Shown: piece after piece, positions 26,830 through 35,165 of the stretch
Numbering within the stretch: the stretch's first letter is position 1
Layout: every line of letters starts with the position of its first letter
Source of the DNA: Niallia endozanthoxylica
Lineage (GTDB): Bacteria > Bacillota > Bacilli > Bacillales > Cytobacillaceae
Length of the DNA stretch: 64,000 nucleotides
Reading direction: 5' to 3'
NCBI RefSeq assembly: GCF_008710145.1
Contig: NZ_VYKL01000013.1
Location: 62,001 to 126,000, forward strand
The notes under the pieces: generated by a model
What the model was told of the DNA's origin: nothing
Seen by the model: only the letters and a program-made list of their open reading frames with translations
The model's database searches: none
Made by a program: the position numbers and the translations under genes

Positions 26830-27045
26830 TCCCACTCTTAACGGGCAGTAAGACTCCCACCGCAAGATTCTGAGGATACAAAGAAGATAGGTGGGAGATC
26901 CAACTGCCCGTAAAGGTCCGTTAGCGGAATCACAGACTAAGAACGCCACATTTGTGGCAACGTCTGTGTGACCCACATCCTGTGGGCCTCAACTAACCAT
27001 CCGTGGGGGATGAAGAAAACCCCCACGGATGGAAGTTTCACTTTA
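26830..27045. mobile_element. Hairpin-rich element, probable non-autonomous palindromic (PATE/IS200-IS605-like) insertion
   Basis: Four hairpins follow each other: (1) TTAACGGGCAGT...CTCCCACC (26838-26861) with GGTGGGAG...ACTGCCCGTAA (26890-26913); (2) CACAGAC/GTCTGTG (26931-26968) enclosing GCCACA-TT-TGTGGC; (3) CCCACA-TCC-TGTGGG (26972-26986); (4) a perfect 13-bp stem CCATCCGTGGGGG/CCCCCACGGATGG (26997-27032). It is GC-richer than its surroundings, has no ORF, and ends about 20 bp before the cvfB ribosome binding site. A 20-bp stretch of its right end recurs after moaA. It occupies most of the 372-bp gap 26708-27079. A structured RNA is the alternative. Confidence 0.55.
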
Positions 27046-27079
27046 TGTCATTGAGTTTTTATAAAGGAGGAAATATCCC

Positions 27080-27946
27080 TTGTCAATATACGATAGCATT
27101 GGTCATGTTTTACAATTAGATGTAGCCAGAAAAGCGGACTTCGGTTACTTTTTAACAGATGGAACAGAGGATGTTCTTTTACATCGAAATGAAGCACAGC
27201 AGGATTTGGAACTGGATGATAAAGTAGAAGTCTTTTTATATACAGATTCTCAAGGAAGGATAGCGGCCACGACAACTATTCCGAAAATTACGGTTGGTGA
27301 ATATGAATGGGCAGAAGTGAGTGATGTAAAACCCGGTCTTGGTGTTTTCTTAGATATCGGGATACAGAAGGATATGCTGCTTGGAGAAGAGGATCTGCCA
27401 GTTCATAGAAGTGTCTGGCCACAGACTGGTGATTTACTGTACATAACCTTAAGAGTAAATCGAAACAATCGTATTTATGTAAAGCTGGCAACTGATCCGA
27501 TTATTGAAGAAAATTCAGTAAAAGCAACAAGAGCTGATTTTAATAAAAGTATTCATGGTTATATATACAGAACAGCTAAAGTAGGGAGCTGGATTTTTAC
27601 AGCAGAAGGCTATAAAGGTTTTATTCATGAATCACAGCGTAAAGTAGAGCCGCGTCTTGGCGAAAAAGTGGAAGGACGAATCATTGATGTAAAAGAAGAC
27701 GGTACCATTAATGTATCGCTGCTGCCAAGAAAGGAAGAGGCTCTTGATGTTGATGCTGAAAAAATCCTTTCTGTACTGGCTGAACGAAATGGTGCAATGC
27801 CTTATTGGGATAAAAGCATGCCGGAAGAGATCCAAAACAAATTCCAATTAAGTAAAGCGGCATTTAAGCGGGCATTGGGACGATTGATGAAGGAAGGAAA
27901 AGTTTATCAAGAGGAAGGATGGACATATACAAAGAGAGACGAATAG
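27080..27946 (+). CDS. cvfB: S1-like RNA-binding protein CvfB (YitL)
   Basis: A 288-residue protein with three tandem OB/S1-type folds and a C-terminal winged-helix domain, the CvfB architecture. Visible blocks: VLLHRNEAQQDLELDDKVEVFLYTD, PGLGVFLDIGIQKDMLL, KGFIHESQRKVEPRLGEKVEG and the C-terminal LSKAAFKRALGRLMKEGKVYQ. CvfB binds RNA and affects virulence gene expression in S. aureus. Translation starts at TTG 27080, preceded by AAAGGAGGAAAT. The palindromic element just upstream must lie in or near its 5' leader. Confidence 0.88.
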   Translation: MSIYDSIGHVLQLDVARKADFGYFLTDGTEDVLLHRNEAQQDLELDDKVEVFLYTDSQGRIAATTTIPKITVGEYEWAEVSDVKPGLGVFLDIGIQKDMLLGEEDLPVHRSVWPQTGDLLYITLRVNRNNRIYVKLATDPIIEENSVKATRADFNKSIHGYIYRTAKVGSWIFTAEGYKGFIHESQRKVEPRLGEKVEGRIIDVKEDGTINVSLLPRKEEALDVDAEKILSVLAERNGAMPYWDKSMPEEIQNKFQLSKAAFKRALGRLMKEGKVYQEEGWTYTKRDE

Positions 27947-27979
27947 GGCGGAGTATAGCCGCCCTTTATTTGATTCTAT

Positions 27980-28097
27980 CTAGCTCCAGGCGCCATCGGC
28001 TCGAGGTCATAAGCCAATCCGTCAAGAAGGTTAAAAAACAACCTTCATGCCGGCTCGTCTTATGCTTGTCGCCGATGAACGGGCGCCTTCCGCTTTT
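27980..28097. repeat. Dispersed palindromic intergenic repeat
   Basis: Outer inverted arms GGCGCCATCGGC (27989-28000) and GCCGATGAACGGGCGCC (28070-28086), an inner pair GCTCGAGGTCATAAGC / GCTCGTCTTATGC, and a central hairpin AAGGTT/AACCTT (28027-28044). I recall close relatives of this sequence recurring in intergenic regions of other Bacillus genomes. No coding capacity. Its right end touches the stop codon of the next small gene, so it may serve as that gene's 3' hairpin. Confidence 0.7.
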
Positions 28098-28229
28098 CTA
28101 AAGATGATCTGTTTTCTTTGAGTATTGATTTTTACCAGCTTTGCGATTTTTCTCACGCATCATATTTTTTTCATGGCGAAGGGCATTGTTGTCCTTTGCT
28201 TTTTTGTCATTATCTGAAGTATGCGGCAT
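28098..28229 (-). CDS. DUF3941-like small protein (43 residues)
   Basis: A tiny hydrophilic protein read directly from the minus strand: it starts MPHTSDNDKKAKDNNALRHE, continues NMMREKNRKAGKNQYSKKT and ends DHL. AAAGGAG lies 8 bases before the ATG. Composition (Lys, Asn, Asp, Arg; no hydrophobic core) fits an intrinsically disordered small protein and resembles the DUF3941 family of Bacilli. The stop lies at the border of the palindromic repeat. Function unknown. Confidence 0.7.
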   Translation of the reverse strand: MPHTSDNDKKAKDNNALRHEKNMMREKNRKAGKNQYSKKTDHL

Positions 28230-28318
28230 CAAAAAAACTCCTTTCCATTGATAGCTTCAAACTTAGTTTTGGCTAGGATGAAAAGGAGTATGAAAGAGAG
28301 TTTTTTCCAAACTCTCTG

Positions 28319-29179
28319 TTAAACGGGCAGTTCGTTTAAGAAAAAGATGGCGATTGTTCCAAACCCGGTATGCGAACCAATAACAGCACCGATATCTGTG
28401 ATGATGACCTCTTTTGCCAGTAATTCATCTTCAATTAATCTTTTCATTTCCTGTGCGGTATCCATTGCATCAGCTTGGCTGATTCCGATGGTTTGGTGTT
28501 CAAAGTTAACTCCGCGTTCTTTCATCACTTCAATAATTCGACGCAGCAGTTTCTTTTGCCCGCGGATTTTCTCTAACGGAACAAGCTTGCCGTCTTCAAC
28601 ATTTAATAATGGTTTAATATTTAGCAGTCCGCCCAAAAAGGCTGATGCCTTTGAGACTCGGCCTCCCTTTGCTAAATAATCTAAATCATCAACCGTAAAT
28701 AAATGCTCCATATGTGCGGCCAGGAACTCTGCTCTTTCAACGATTTCATTAAATGAAGCGTTCGTGTTGGCAAGTCTTGCAGCCTCCATAACAACCAATC
28801 CCTGTCCGAGAGAAGCACATTTAGTATCGATAATTGTTAAGTTAAAGTCAGGATATGTTTCTTTCACTTGATCACGAATCATGACAGCTGTTTGGTACGT
28901 ACCAGATAACAGTGAAGAAAAGGCAATATAAATCCCTTCCTCTTTATTTTGGGCCATCTTTGTAAAGGTTTGTTCAAATAGAAGTGGTGAAACCTGGGAT
29001 GTTTTCGGAACTTGGCCTTTGCGGATAGCGTTGTAAATCGTTTTCGGTTCAATTGTCAGTAAGTCTTCATACTCTTGATCATTTAAATGTACTTTTAACG
29101 GAAATAATGTAACCTGATTATCTTTATAAAAATGTAAGGGTAAGTCACTCCCGCTGTCAGTTAAAATATTTACCGGCAT
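28319..29179 (-). CDS. yitS: DegV family fatty-acid-binding protein (YitS)
   Basis: A 286-residue protein of the DegV/FakB family, which binds a fatty acid and presents it to the kinase FakA for phosphorylation. Typical blocks: ILTDSGSDLPL at the N-terminus, KTSQVSP, IAFSSLLSGTYQTAV, IDTKCASLGQG, DDLDYLAKGGRVSK and a GSHTGFGTIAIFF C-terminus. ATG at 29179 chosen with CAGGTG six bases upstream; an in-frame GTG lies within that site. Monocistronic; position in the yit cluster fits YitS. Confidence 0.87.
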   Translation of the reverse strand: MPVNILTDSGSDLPLHFYKDNQVTLFPLKVHLNDQEYEDLLTIEPKTIYNAIRKGQVPKTSQVSPLLFEQTFTKMAQNKEEGIYIAFSSLLSGTYQTAVMIRDQVKETYPDFNLTIIDTKCASLGQGLVVMEAARLANTNASFNEIVERAEFLAAHMEHLFTVDDLDYLAKGGRVSKASAFLGGLLNIKPLLNVEDGKLVPLEKIRGQKKLLRRIIEVMKERGVNFEHQTIGISQADAMDTAQEMKRLIEDELLAKEVIITDIGAVIGSHTGFGTIAIFFLNELPV

Positions 29180-29396
29180 TGGAATCACCTGCTTTCCATT
29201 AAATTGCTGATATGTTTTCTTGTAATATCCACTTAACCAGTATTTCGTTAATTAGTGTATCATTTAATGAATTCCTATAAAAGTTATTAGATAGGAGAAC
29301 TTAAATATTATCTGCATAAATGGATTCATTTGGGCACAATAGTAAATAATACTGTTTTTATGTAAAAAAATTAATAACTACTATCGGAGGGTAAAA

Positions 29397-29810
29397 ATGA
29401 TTAAGATTATCCTTTTTCTTACATTTATGTTGCTGCTTCAAACAGGGAATATAGCCGAGGGAACGAAGGAGCTTTCTCTTCATGCTGTTGCTGCTGAGGA
29501 GAAAGAAGAAAAACAGAATTTTAAGGATATTCATGTAATAAAGAAAAATGGACAATATGTAATAACAGGGAATTCTAAGGTGAGAAAAGGGGTCTTTTAT
29601 TATAGTGTAGAAGATGGACATCGAGTATTGATACCGGAGACAAAGATAAGGGTAAATAACTTGTATTGGACATCATTTAAACTGTCTATTACTATTCCAA
29701 CTAATTTTGTACCGGATAATGGAGTCTTAACCTTGAATTTATATGAAAAAAATCGATCTAAAGAGGTCACAGATCCTTTCCCTATTGTTCTCGAAAGTTT
29801 TAAAGAATAA
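29397..29810 (+). CDS. Small exported protein, possible Gmad2-like Ig domain
   Basis: A 137-residue protein with an N-terminal signal peptide (IKIILFLTFMLLLQTGNIAEG) and a charged linker (EEKEEKQNF). The remainder, IHVIKKNGQYVITGNSKVRKG through VLTLNLYEKNRSKEVTD, has alternating beta-strand character and resembles the Gmad2 immunoglobulin-like domain of spore germination and sporulation proteins (pattern: ITGNSKV, EDGHR, LTLNLYEKN). TCGGAGGG precedes the ATG. Its own terminator follows. The domain call is tentative. Confidence 0.55.
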   Translation: MIKIILFLTFMLLLQTGNIAEGTKELSLHAVAAEEKEEKQNFKDIHVIKKNGQYVITGNSKVRKGVFYYSVEDGHRVLIPETKIRVNNLYWTSFKLSITIPTNFVPDNGVLTLNLYEKNRSKEVTDPFPIVLESFKE

Positions 29811-29843
29811 ACAAAGCTGACAAATATGTCAGCTTTGTTTATT
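29809..29843 (+). terminator. Bidirectional terminator after the small exported protein
   Basis: Perfect stem AACAAAGCTGACA / TGTCAGCTTTGTT with loop AATA followed by TATT, between convergent genes. Confidence 0.85.
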
Positions 29844-29860
29844 CGAAGCGTACATTATTC

Positions 29861-30046
29861 CTAATGCAGCGCATCTAACTCTTTTTGCAATTCTTGGAGT
29901 TGCTCTTTCTCAGCCATGTTCGTATTGGCGTAAGCAGATGAAAGGGCATTCTTTGCTTTTTCAATAGCCTCAGGCTGTTCTGCTTGACTTGAATTTTTCG
30001 CTAAATCAACAAATTTACGCGCATCTTGGAACAGTCTGTTAGCCAT
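29861..30046 (-). CDS. DUF3813 small protein
   Basis: A 61-residue, almost wholly helical protein (MANRLFQDARKFVDLAKN, ... AEKEQLQELQKELDALH) matching DUF3813. Its ribosome binding site GGAGGAGG lies in the last codons of the upstream 51-residue gene, so the two form a coupled pair. Function unknown. Confidence 0.75.
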   Translation of the reverse strand: MANRLFQDARKFVDLAKNSSQAEQPEAIEKAKNALSSAYANTNMAEKEQLQELQKELDALH

Positions 30047-30049
30047 CTT

Positions 30050-30205
30050 CTAAAGTCCTCCTCCAAGTGAAGATTCTTTCACATTAGCCATTTTGTATGC
30101 CTCAGCCTCAGCATATGTCATGTGATACGGGATACGTTCAGCATGTTTAGATACAGAGTCTACACCTTGCTGTACAAAACGTTTTGATTTGTTACGTTTA
30201 CCCAT
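30050..30205 (-). CDS. Conserved small protein (51 residues), unknown
   Basis: Read directly from the minus strand: starts MGKRNKSKRFVQQGVDSVSK, contains HAERIPYHMTYAEAEAYKMA and ends SLGGGL. GGAGGGGATT is an excellent ribosome binding site. The stop lies 3 bp before the DUF3813 start. The basic N-terminus and lack of hydrophobic segments suggest a soluble, perhaps spore-associated protein, but I do not recognise a named family. Confidence 0.7.
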   Translation of the reverse strand: MGKRNKSKRFVQQGVDSVSKHAERIPYHMTYAEAEAYKMANVKESSLGGGL

Positions 30206-30316
30206 GCGAATCCCCTCCAAAAAAGAGTGTTGAGACTCATGAAAGCCTCACTCATAGTATGTTCATTACCTGAGAGGATTATAAGGAAAACCTTCTGAAG
30301 TTATTCCTGACTTCAT

Positions 30317-31135
30317 CTATATTGCTTTTAAATTCAATAAATCATTTAAATAATAGCCAACCCCGTCTTCCTCGTTTGTTAGTGTGACTTCTTTTGCGAC
30401 TGTTTTCAGCTCAGCAATGGCATTACCCATGGCAACCCCATATCCTGCGTAATCAATCATTTCTAAATCATTATCCTCATCACCAAAAGCAATAATTCTT
30501 TCCGGCGGAATGTTGTAGTATTCAGACACTCGTTTCAGACCAACGGCTTTATTCAGCCCGTTTTTAATAATTTCAACGACCGGAAACGGTGCTCCCCAGC
30601 TGCGATGCTCAATGACCTCAGCGTGGACTTTAGTTAGCTGCTGACGTATTAATTTAACTTGTTCCTCTGTTGAATGAATTAACATACTAGTCGGTGATTT
30701 TGTTAAAAAAGTTCGTAGGTCACCAGTAGTTATATTGGGGTTGCCAAAGCTGAATAATTCGAAAAGCTTCTCATCATGATAATGAAAATAGACATCATCA
30801 ATGACTTCAGCAATAATGTTGTAAAAATCATAGGAAATGCAAGTCTCTACGATATCCTTTGCAACAGACATATCAAGTGGGGAATGGTAAATACCCCAAT
30901 GATGGTCCTTCGGGTGGTGAATAAAAGCTCCATTAAAATTAACAATTGGCGAATCCAATTCAAGTTCTTTATAGTACATTTCGGAAGAACGAAATGGTCT
31001 ACCCGTTGCGATCATGACAACATGTCCTGCTTCACGTGCTTTCTTTATTACCTGCTTTGTTGTATAAGATATCGTTTTATCATCTTTTAATAATGTACCG
31101 TCTAAATCAAGCGCTATTAAATGTGTGTCCGCCAT
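30317..31135 (-). CDS. yitU: Cof-type HAD hydrolase (YitU)
   Basis: A 272-residue haloacid-dehalogenase-superfamily phosphatase, Cof/IIB cap type. Motif I ALDLDGTLL, motif II ATGRP, motif III Lys in NKAVGLKR, and motif IV IIAFGDEDNDLEMI are intact; GYGVAMGNA follows as in Cof proteins. Bacillus relatives hydrolyse sugar phosphates or flavin precursors; the substrate is not evident. GGAAGGAG precedes the ATG. Divergent from yitV. Confidence 0.87.
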   Translation of the reverse strand: MADTHLIALDLDGTLLKDDKTISYTTKQVIKKAREAGHVVMIATGRPFRSSEMYYKELELDSPIVNFNGAFIHHPKDHHWGIYHSPLDMSVAKDIVETCISYDFYNIIAEVIDDVYFHYHDEKLFELFSFGNPNITTGDLRTFLTKSPTSMLIHSTEEQVKLIRQQLTKVHAEVIEHRSWGAPFPVVEIIKNGLNKAVGLKRVSEYYNIPPERIIAFGDEDNDLEMIDYAGYGVAMGNAIAELKTVAKEVTLTNEEDGVGYYLNDLLNLKAI

Positions 31136-31360
31136 TTTATTTCTCCTTCCAATGTTCGTTTATATTGATATTTTGTATGTAACCATCCTTTTAGATAGTT
31201 TAATCCTTTTGGAAAAAAAAAGTCCACATGTTACACTTGATTCGTTATAAGCTTTTTGTCTTTATTATTTTTTATTACCCTTTAGTTAACAGACAAATTT
31301 CTAATTGCTAGTTAATTATTGATTTCTATGATTATGTTTTCTTGATTGGAGAGTGTTGTT

Positions 31361-32131
31361 GTGATTTTAATTGAAAATAAGATTGTTAGTGATATCCCTG
31401 TATTACATTTGGCAAAGAAGGCCCTTTTTGATACCAGACTGCCATTTGTGATGTTTATGCATGGGTTTACGAGTGCAAAAGAGAACAACCTGCATTACGC
31501 TTATTTATTAGCGGAAAAAGGCTTTCGTGTTGTCATCCCGGAAGCCATGTATCACGGAGAACGACAAGGGAATATGAGTAAAGAAAAGCTTGCTCTTCAT
31601 TTTTGGGATATCGTTCTGCAGTCAATTGATGAAATAGACCTTCTGCGTCAGTCATTTTTAAAAAAAGAATTGATTGATCCCAATCGAATTGGACTCGTGG
31701 GTACTTCAATGGGAGGAATTGTAACACTTGGGTCGTTAACTCGTTACAAGTGGATTAAGGCTGCAGTCAGCTTAATGGGCATGCCATATTATGAAAAATA
31801 TGCTCTCCTACAGATAAATGAAATAAAAAAACGCGGCATGAAGCTTCCATTGAAGGAGGAAGAAATAACAGAGCTGTTAAATAAATTGAAACAACTCGAC
31901 TTAAGCAGGCAGCCGGAAAAACTCGATAGGCGGCCGCTGCTATTCTGGCATGGGAAACAGGATCCGATTGTGCCCTTTTCTTATACTTATGACTTTTACG
32001 AAAGAATTAAACCTCTTTATGCAGAGAAACCTGAAAAATTACATTTTATCATTGATGAAAAGTCGGGTCATAAAGTAAGCAGAGAAGGGGTTCTAAAAAC
32101 GGTGGAATGGTTTAGTACATATCTTGCTTGA
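31361..32131 (+). CDS. yitV: Alpha/beta hydrolase of the prolyl-oligopeptidase type (YitV)
   Basis: A 256-residue esterase/hydrolase-like protein. The nucleophile elbow GLVGTSMGGIVTLG, the oxyanion-side FMHGFTSAKE and VIPEAMYHGER, and a late FWHGKQDPIVPF (Asp) plus SGHKVS (His) give a full catalytic triad. Start chosen at GTG 31361, 7 bases after GGAGAG; the TTG at 31346 lies upstream of that site. Position next to yitU and yitW supports the symbol. Substrate unknown. Confidence 0.8.
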   Translation: MILIENKIVSDIPVLHLAKKALFDTRLPFVMFMHGFTSAKENNLHYAYLLAEKGFRVVIPEAMYHGERQGNMSKEKLALHFWDIVLQSIDEIDLLRQSFLKKELIDPNRIGLVGTSMGGIVTLGSLTRYKWIKAAVSLMGMPYYEKYALLQINEIKKRGMKLPLKEEEITELLNKLKQLDLSRQPEKLDRRPLLFWHGKQDPIVPFSYTYDFYERIKPLYAEKPEKLHFIIDEKSGHKVSREGVLKTVEWFSTYLA

Positions 32132-32224
32132 TTTACGGGATTAGTATAAGCGGGAAGTTTAAGCTTTTTCTTCTTTTCTGTTACGATAAGGTAGATAGTA
32201 AATACAAACGAGGAGTGAACAGAT

Positions 32225-32533
32225 ATGGATCAAGATTTAAGAGATAGTATTATGGGTGCTTTAGAGCTGGTAGAAGACCCTGAACTCGGAATGGATATCG
32301 TTAACTTAGGATTGGTATATGATTTGAAAATGGATAAAGACGGTATTGTTACTGTGGATATGACGTTAACATCAATGGGATGTCCGCTTGCCGGTGTCAT
32401 TGTTGACCAAGTACAAGCGGCCCTTAAAGATATTCCTGAAGTAAATGCTACAAATGTCAATATTGTCTGGAATCCGCCATGGACTAAAGATAAGATGTCC
32501 AGATATGCTAAGATTGCACTAGGTATTAGATAA
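32225..32533 (+). CDS. yitW: MIP18/PaaD-type iron-sulfur assembly factor (YitW)
   Basis: A 102-residue DUF59 protein. The block ALELVEDPELGMDIVNLGLVYDL (split: LELVEDPELGMDIVNLGL) and MTLTSMGCPLAG, with the conserved Cys, match the family, and WNPPWTKDKMSRYAKIALGI closes it. Members act in iron-sulfur cluster assembly or transfer. AGGAGTGA precedes the ATG. A terminator follows. Confidence 0.88.
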   Translation: MDQDLRDSIMGALELVEDPELGMDIVNLGLVYDLKMDKDGIVTVDMTLTSMGCPLAGVIVDQVQAALKDIPEVNATNVNIVWNPPWTKDKMSRYAKIALGIR

Positions 32534-32542
32534 GAATTTTAC

Positions 32543-32570
32543 AGCCGGCAGAAATTGCCGGTTATTTTTT
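32543..32570 (+). terminator. Rho-independent terminator of yitW
   Basis: AGCCGGCA / TGCCGGTT hairpin followed by ATTTTTT. Confidence 0.8.
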
Positions 32571-32599
32571 ACTTATAAAAGGAGAAAGCATCATTTATA

Positions 32600-32642
32600 T
32601 GTGAGTAACCTCACTATTATAAACCTCGAATTGCTTTATAAT
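32600..32642 (+). promoter_or_regulatory. Fnr-type box and promoter of the radical SAM gene
   Basis: TGTGA-GTAACC-TCACT (32600-32615) matches the Fnr consensus TGTGA-N6-TCACA at 9 of 10 positions. TATAAT lies at 32637-32642. If transcription starts about 7 bp after the -10 box (32649), the operator is centred at -41.5, the classical class II activator position. The start codon follows at 32698. Confidence 0.75.
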
Positions 32643-32697
32643 TTTATCTATTACATGACTGTATAAATGTGCTAGATACTATGTGAGGGGTTTTCTT

Positions 32698-33816
32698 ATG
32701 TTTAATAGAGACTTTAATAAAGATCCATTTATTGTGATATGGGAACTAACAAGAGCCTGCCAGCTCCATTGTTTACATTGCCGTGCAGAAGCGCAGTTGA
32801 AAAGGGATCCGCGTGAATTGACCTTTGAGGAAGGTAAGAACCTTATTAATCAAATTTATGAAATGAATAATCCTATGCTCGTATTTACAGGCGGAGACCC
32901 GTTGATGAGAGAGGACGTTTTTGAAATAGCTTCCTATGCAGTCCAAAAAGGTGTGCGGGTTTCCATGACACCAAGTGCCACTCCAAATGTAACGAAAGAA
33001 GCTATTCAACAAGCAAAGGAAGTAGGATTATCCAGATGGGCATTCAGTTTGGATGGACATAATGCAGAGACACATGATCATTTCCGGGGGACAGCTGGTT
33101 CATTTGATTTAACCATGGAAAGAATAAAGTATTTACATGAACTGAAAATTCCAATTCAAATTAATACCACGATTTCCCGTTATAACTTGGATTACTTGGA
33201 AGAAATGGCTGAACTAGTTGATAGATTAGGATGCGTCCTTTGGAGTGTATTTTTCCTTGTCCCGACAGGAAGAGGCTTAGAAAAGGATATGATTTCACCT
33301 GCGGAGCATGAAAAGGTATTCACTTGGCTTTACCAATTAAGTAAACGGGTGTCATTTGATATTAAAACAACAGCGGGACAGCATTATCGCAGGGTTGTTA
33401 TTCAACAGAAAAGAAGAGAAATGAAAGAGCAGAAGGATCAAATTCAATATCTAGATGCATTGACAGAGAAAGGGTTGACCGGCTCTATCGATGGTTTAGG
33501 AAGAGCTCCAAAAGGAGTAAATGATGGCAATGGATTTATTTTTATTTCGCATATAGGTGATGTATATCCAAGCGGATTACTGCCAATTAAAGTAGGAAAT
33601 GTACGTGAACAGTCACTTAGTGATATCTACCGTAACTCTCCTATTTTGCAGGATTTGCGCAATCCGGATAAATATAAAGGAAAATGCGGTCAATGTGAAT
33701 TTAGAAATGTTTGCGGCGGATCTAGATCACGTGCTTATGCCATGACGGGTGATTATTTGGAGAGTGAACCATACTGTGTATATATTCCTAAGAAGTTAAG
33801 AAAGCAAAAGTCATAA
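32698..33816 (+). CDS. Radical SAM/SPASM protein (heme-maturase or NirJ/AhbD-like)
   Basis: A 372-residue radical S-adenosylmethionine enzyme. CX3CX2C at C21, C25 and C28 (RACQLHCLHC) binds the [4Fe-4S]-SAM cluster; MLVFTGGDPLMRED is the SAM-binding GGE-like motif; the C-terminal SPASM domain has KCGQCEFRNVCGGSRSRAY and a final EPYC. It resembles the group that includes NirJ/AhbD heme-modifying enzymes (TIGR04053-like). ATG 32698 is preferred, 8 bases after GAGGGG. Fnr control and the neighbouring moaA, ric and fnr genes suggest an anaerobic role. Exact reaction unknown. Confidence 0.8.
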   Translation: MFNRDFNKDPFIVIWELTRACQLHCLHCRAEAQLKRDPRELTFEEGKNLINQIYEMNNPMLVFTGGDPLMREDVFEIASYAVQKGVRVSMTPSATPNVTKEAIQQAKEVGLSRWAFSLDGHNAETHDHFRGTAGSFDLTMERIKYLHELKIPIQINTTISRYNLDYLEEMAELVDRLGCVLWSVFFLVPTGRGLEKDMISPAEHEKVFTWLYQLSKRVSFDIKTTAGQHYRRVVIQQKRREMKEQKDQIQYLDALTEKGLTGSIDGLGRAPKGVNDGNGFIFISHIGDVYPSGLLPIKVGNVREQSLSDIYRNSPILQDLRNPDKYKGKCGQCEFRNVCGGSRSRAYAMTGDYLESEPYCVYIPKKLRKQKS

Positions 33817-34017
33817 TAACTTTTTCTGCTAATGGTGACAATATTAGGTACTAATTGAATATATCTTAACAATAATATAATTTTATGTTCAAATAAGAAG
33901 CGTATGTTCGAAATACTTAATTAATAAAAAAGTCGGTCAAAGTATGAGATAATAAATCTATTCTTTGGTTTGCACTATTATTAATGGTTAAGAACTCTTA
34001 AAAGGAGTTGATTATCA

Positions 34018-35034
34018 ATGACAAAACAAATGGTTAAGGATACATTACATCGGCCATTAAGAGATCTTCGTATATCTGTTATTGACCGATGTAATTTCCG
34101 TTGCCAATATTGCATGCCTGCTGAACTATTTGGCCCTGACTTTGCCTTTTTGCCCAAAAGCGAGTTACTCACATACGAAGAGATTGAACGGCTTGCACGC
34201 ATCTTTGTAAATCTTGGAGTTGAAAAAATTCGTTTAACAGGCGGGGAGCCTTTATTACGAAAAGAACTCCCTCTTCTTGTAAAGAAACTATCTTCTATAG
34301 ATGAATTAAAAGATATCGCTTTAACAACGAATGGGGTACTATTGCCAAAATATGCTCAGGAATTAAAGGATGCGGGCTTGAAACGGGTGAATATTAGCTT
34401 AGACTCGTTAAATGATGAGCTGTTCGGACAAATTAATGGACGTAAAGTAGGAACTCAGCCTGTTCTTGATGGCATAAAGGCGGCAAAAGAAGCAGGTCTT
34501 GGAATAAAAATAAATATGGTTGTCAAAAAAGGACTAAACGATACAGAAATTATTCCAATGGCAGAGTTCTGTAAGGATAATGGATACCAATTACGTTATA
34601 TTGAATATATGGATGTAGGCAGTACGAATGGCTGGAAAATGGATGAAGTCGTTACAAAGAAAGAGATTTTCCAGCTTTTAAATGAACATTTTTCATTAGA
34701 ACCTGTTGACCCTGATTATTTTGGCGAGGTAGCAAAACGGTACAGATATGTGGACAATGGAGTGGAAGTAGGTTTTATTACATCTGTATCAGAATCATTT
34801 TGCTCCAGCTGTACTCGCTCGAGGCTATCGGCCAATGGTCAGATTTTTACTTGTCTGTTTAATGGGAATGGTCATGATATCCGTGACTTCATGCGTGCTG
34901 GTGTAAGTGATGAAGAGATTTCAAATCGGATTATCAACATTTGGCAGGGCCGAACAGATCGATATTCTGATGAAAGAACAGCTGAAACGGCTGCTAACCG
35001 TAAAAAAATTGAAATGTCATATATCGGTGGATAA
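34018..35034 (+). CDS. moaA: GTP 3',8-cyclase MoaA
   Basis: Radical SAM enzyme of the first step of molybdenum cofactor synthesis. The N-terminal cluster is CX3CX2C (C25, C29, C32 in RCNFRCQYC), with [13 protein letters not shown]; the second cluster is [12 protein letters not shown] plus a later Cys in FTCLF, which binds GTP. The C-terminus ends in the GG pair (SYIGG) needed for activity. 338 residues. AAAGGAG precedes the ATG. It lies between a radical SAM gene and ric, with moeA-mobB nearby. Confidence 0.94.
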   Translation: MTKQMVKDTLHRPLRDLRISVIDRCNFRCQYCMPAELFGPDFAFLPKSELLTYEEIERLARIFVNLGVEKIRLTGGEPLLRKELPLLVKKLSSIDELKDIALTTNGVLLPKYAQELKDAGLKRVNISLDSLNDELFGQINGRKVGTQPVLDGIKAAKEAGLGIKINMVVKKGLNDTEIIPMAEFCKDNGYQLRYIEYMDVGSTNGWKMDEVVTKKEIFQLLNEHFSLEPVDPDYFGEVAKRYRYVDNGVEVGFITSVSESFCSSCTRSRLSANGQIFTCLFNGNGHDIRDFMRAGVSDEEISNRIINIWQGRTDRYSDERTAETAANRKKIEMSYIGG

Positions 35035-35035
35035 G

Positions 35036-35055
35036 GTGAAACTTCCATCAATGGG
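35036..35055. repeat. Fragment matching the right end of the 26.8-27.0 kb element
   Basis: GTGAAACTTCCATC-AA-TGGG at 35036-35055 matches the reverse complement of 27024-27043 (GTGAAACTTCCATC-CG-TGGG) at 18 of 20 positions. It begins 2 bp after the moaA stop and lies directly ahead of the moaA terminator. Confidence 0.6.
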
Positions 35056-35056
35056 A

Positions 35057-35093
35057 TAAAAAACTCCTTCAAAGAGGGAGTTTTTTATTTTTT
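35057..35093 (+). terminator. Rho-independent terminator of moaA
   Basis: AAAAAACTCC / GGGAGTTTTTT hairpin followed by ATTTTTTT. Confidence 0.88.
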
Positions 35094-35127
35094 TACTAAA
35101 GAAACAACGCTATACATCACGCAAATG

Positions 35128-35160
35128 AAAAAACCAGCAGTGAAATTTGCTGGTTTTTCT
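35128..35160 (-). terminator. Rho-independent terminator of ric
   Basis: On the minus strand AAAACCAGCA / TGCTGGTTTTTT with an 8-base loop, just after the ric stop codon. Confidence 0.85.
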
Positions 35161-35165
35161 GCTTA

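Noticed and set aside
28347..28679. 110-codon open frame on the plus strand
   Set aside because: Antisense shadow of the DegV gene without a ribosome binding site.
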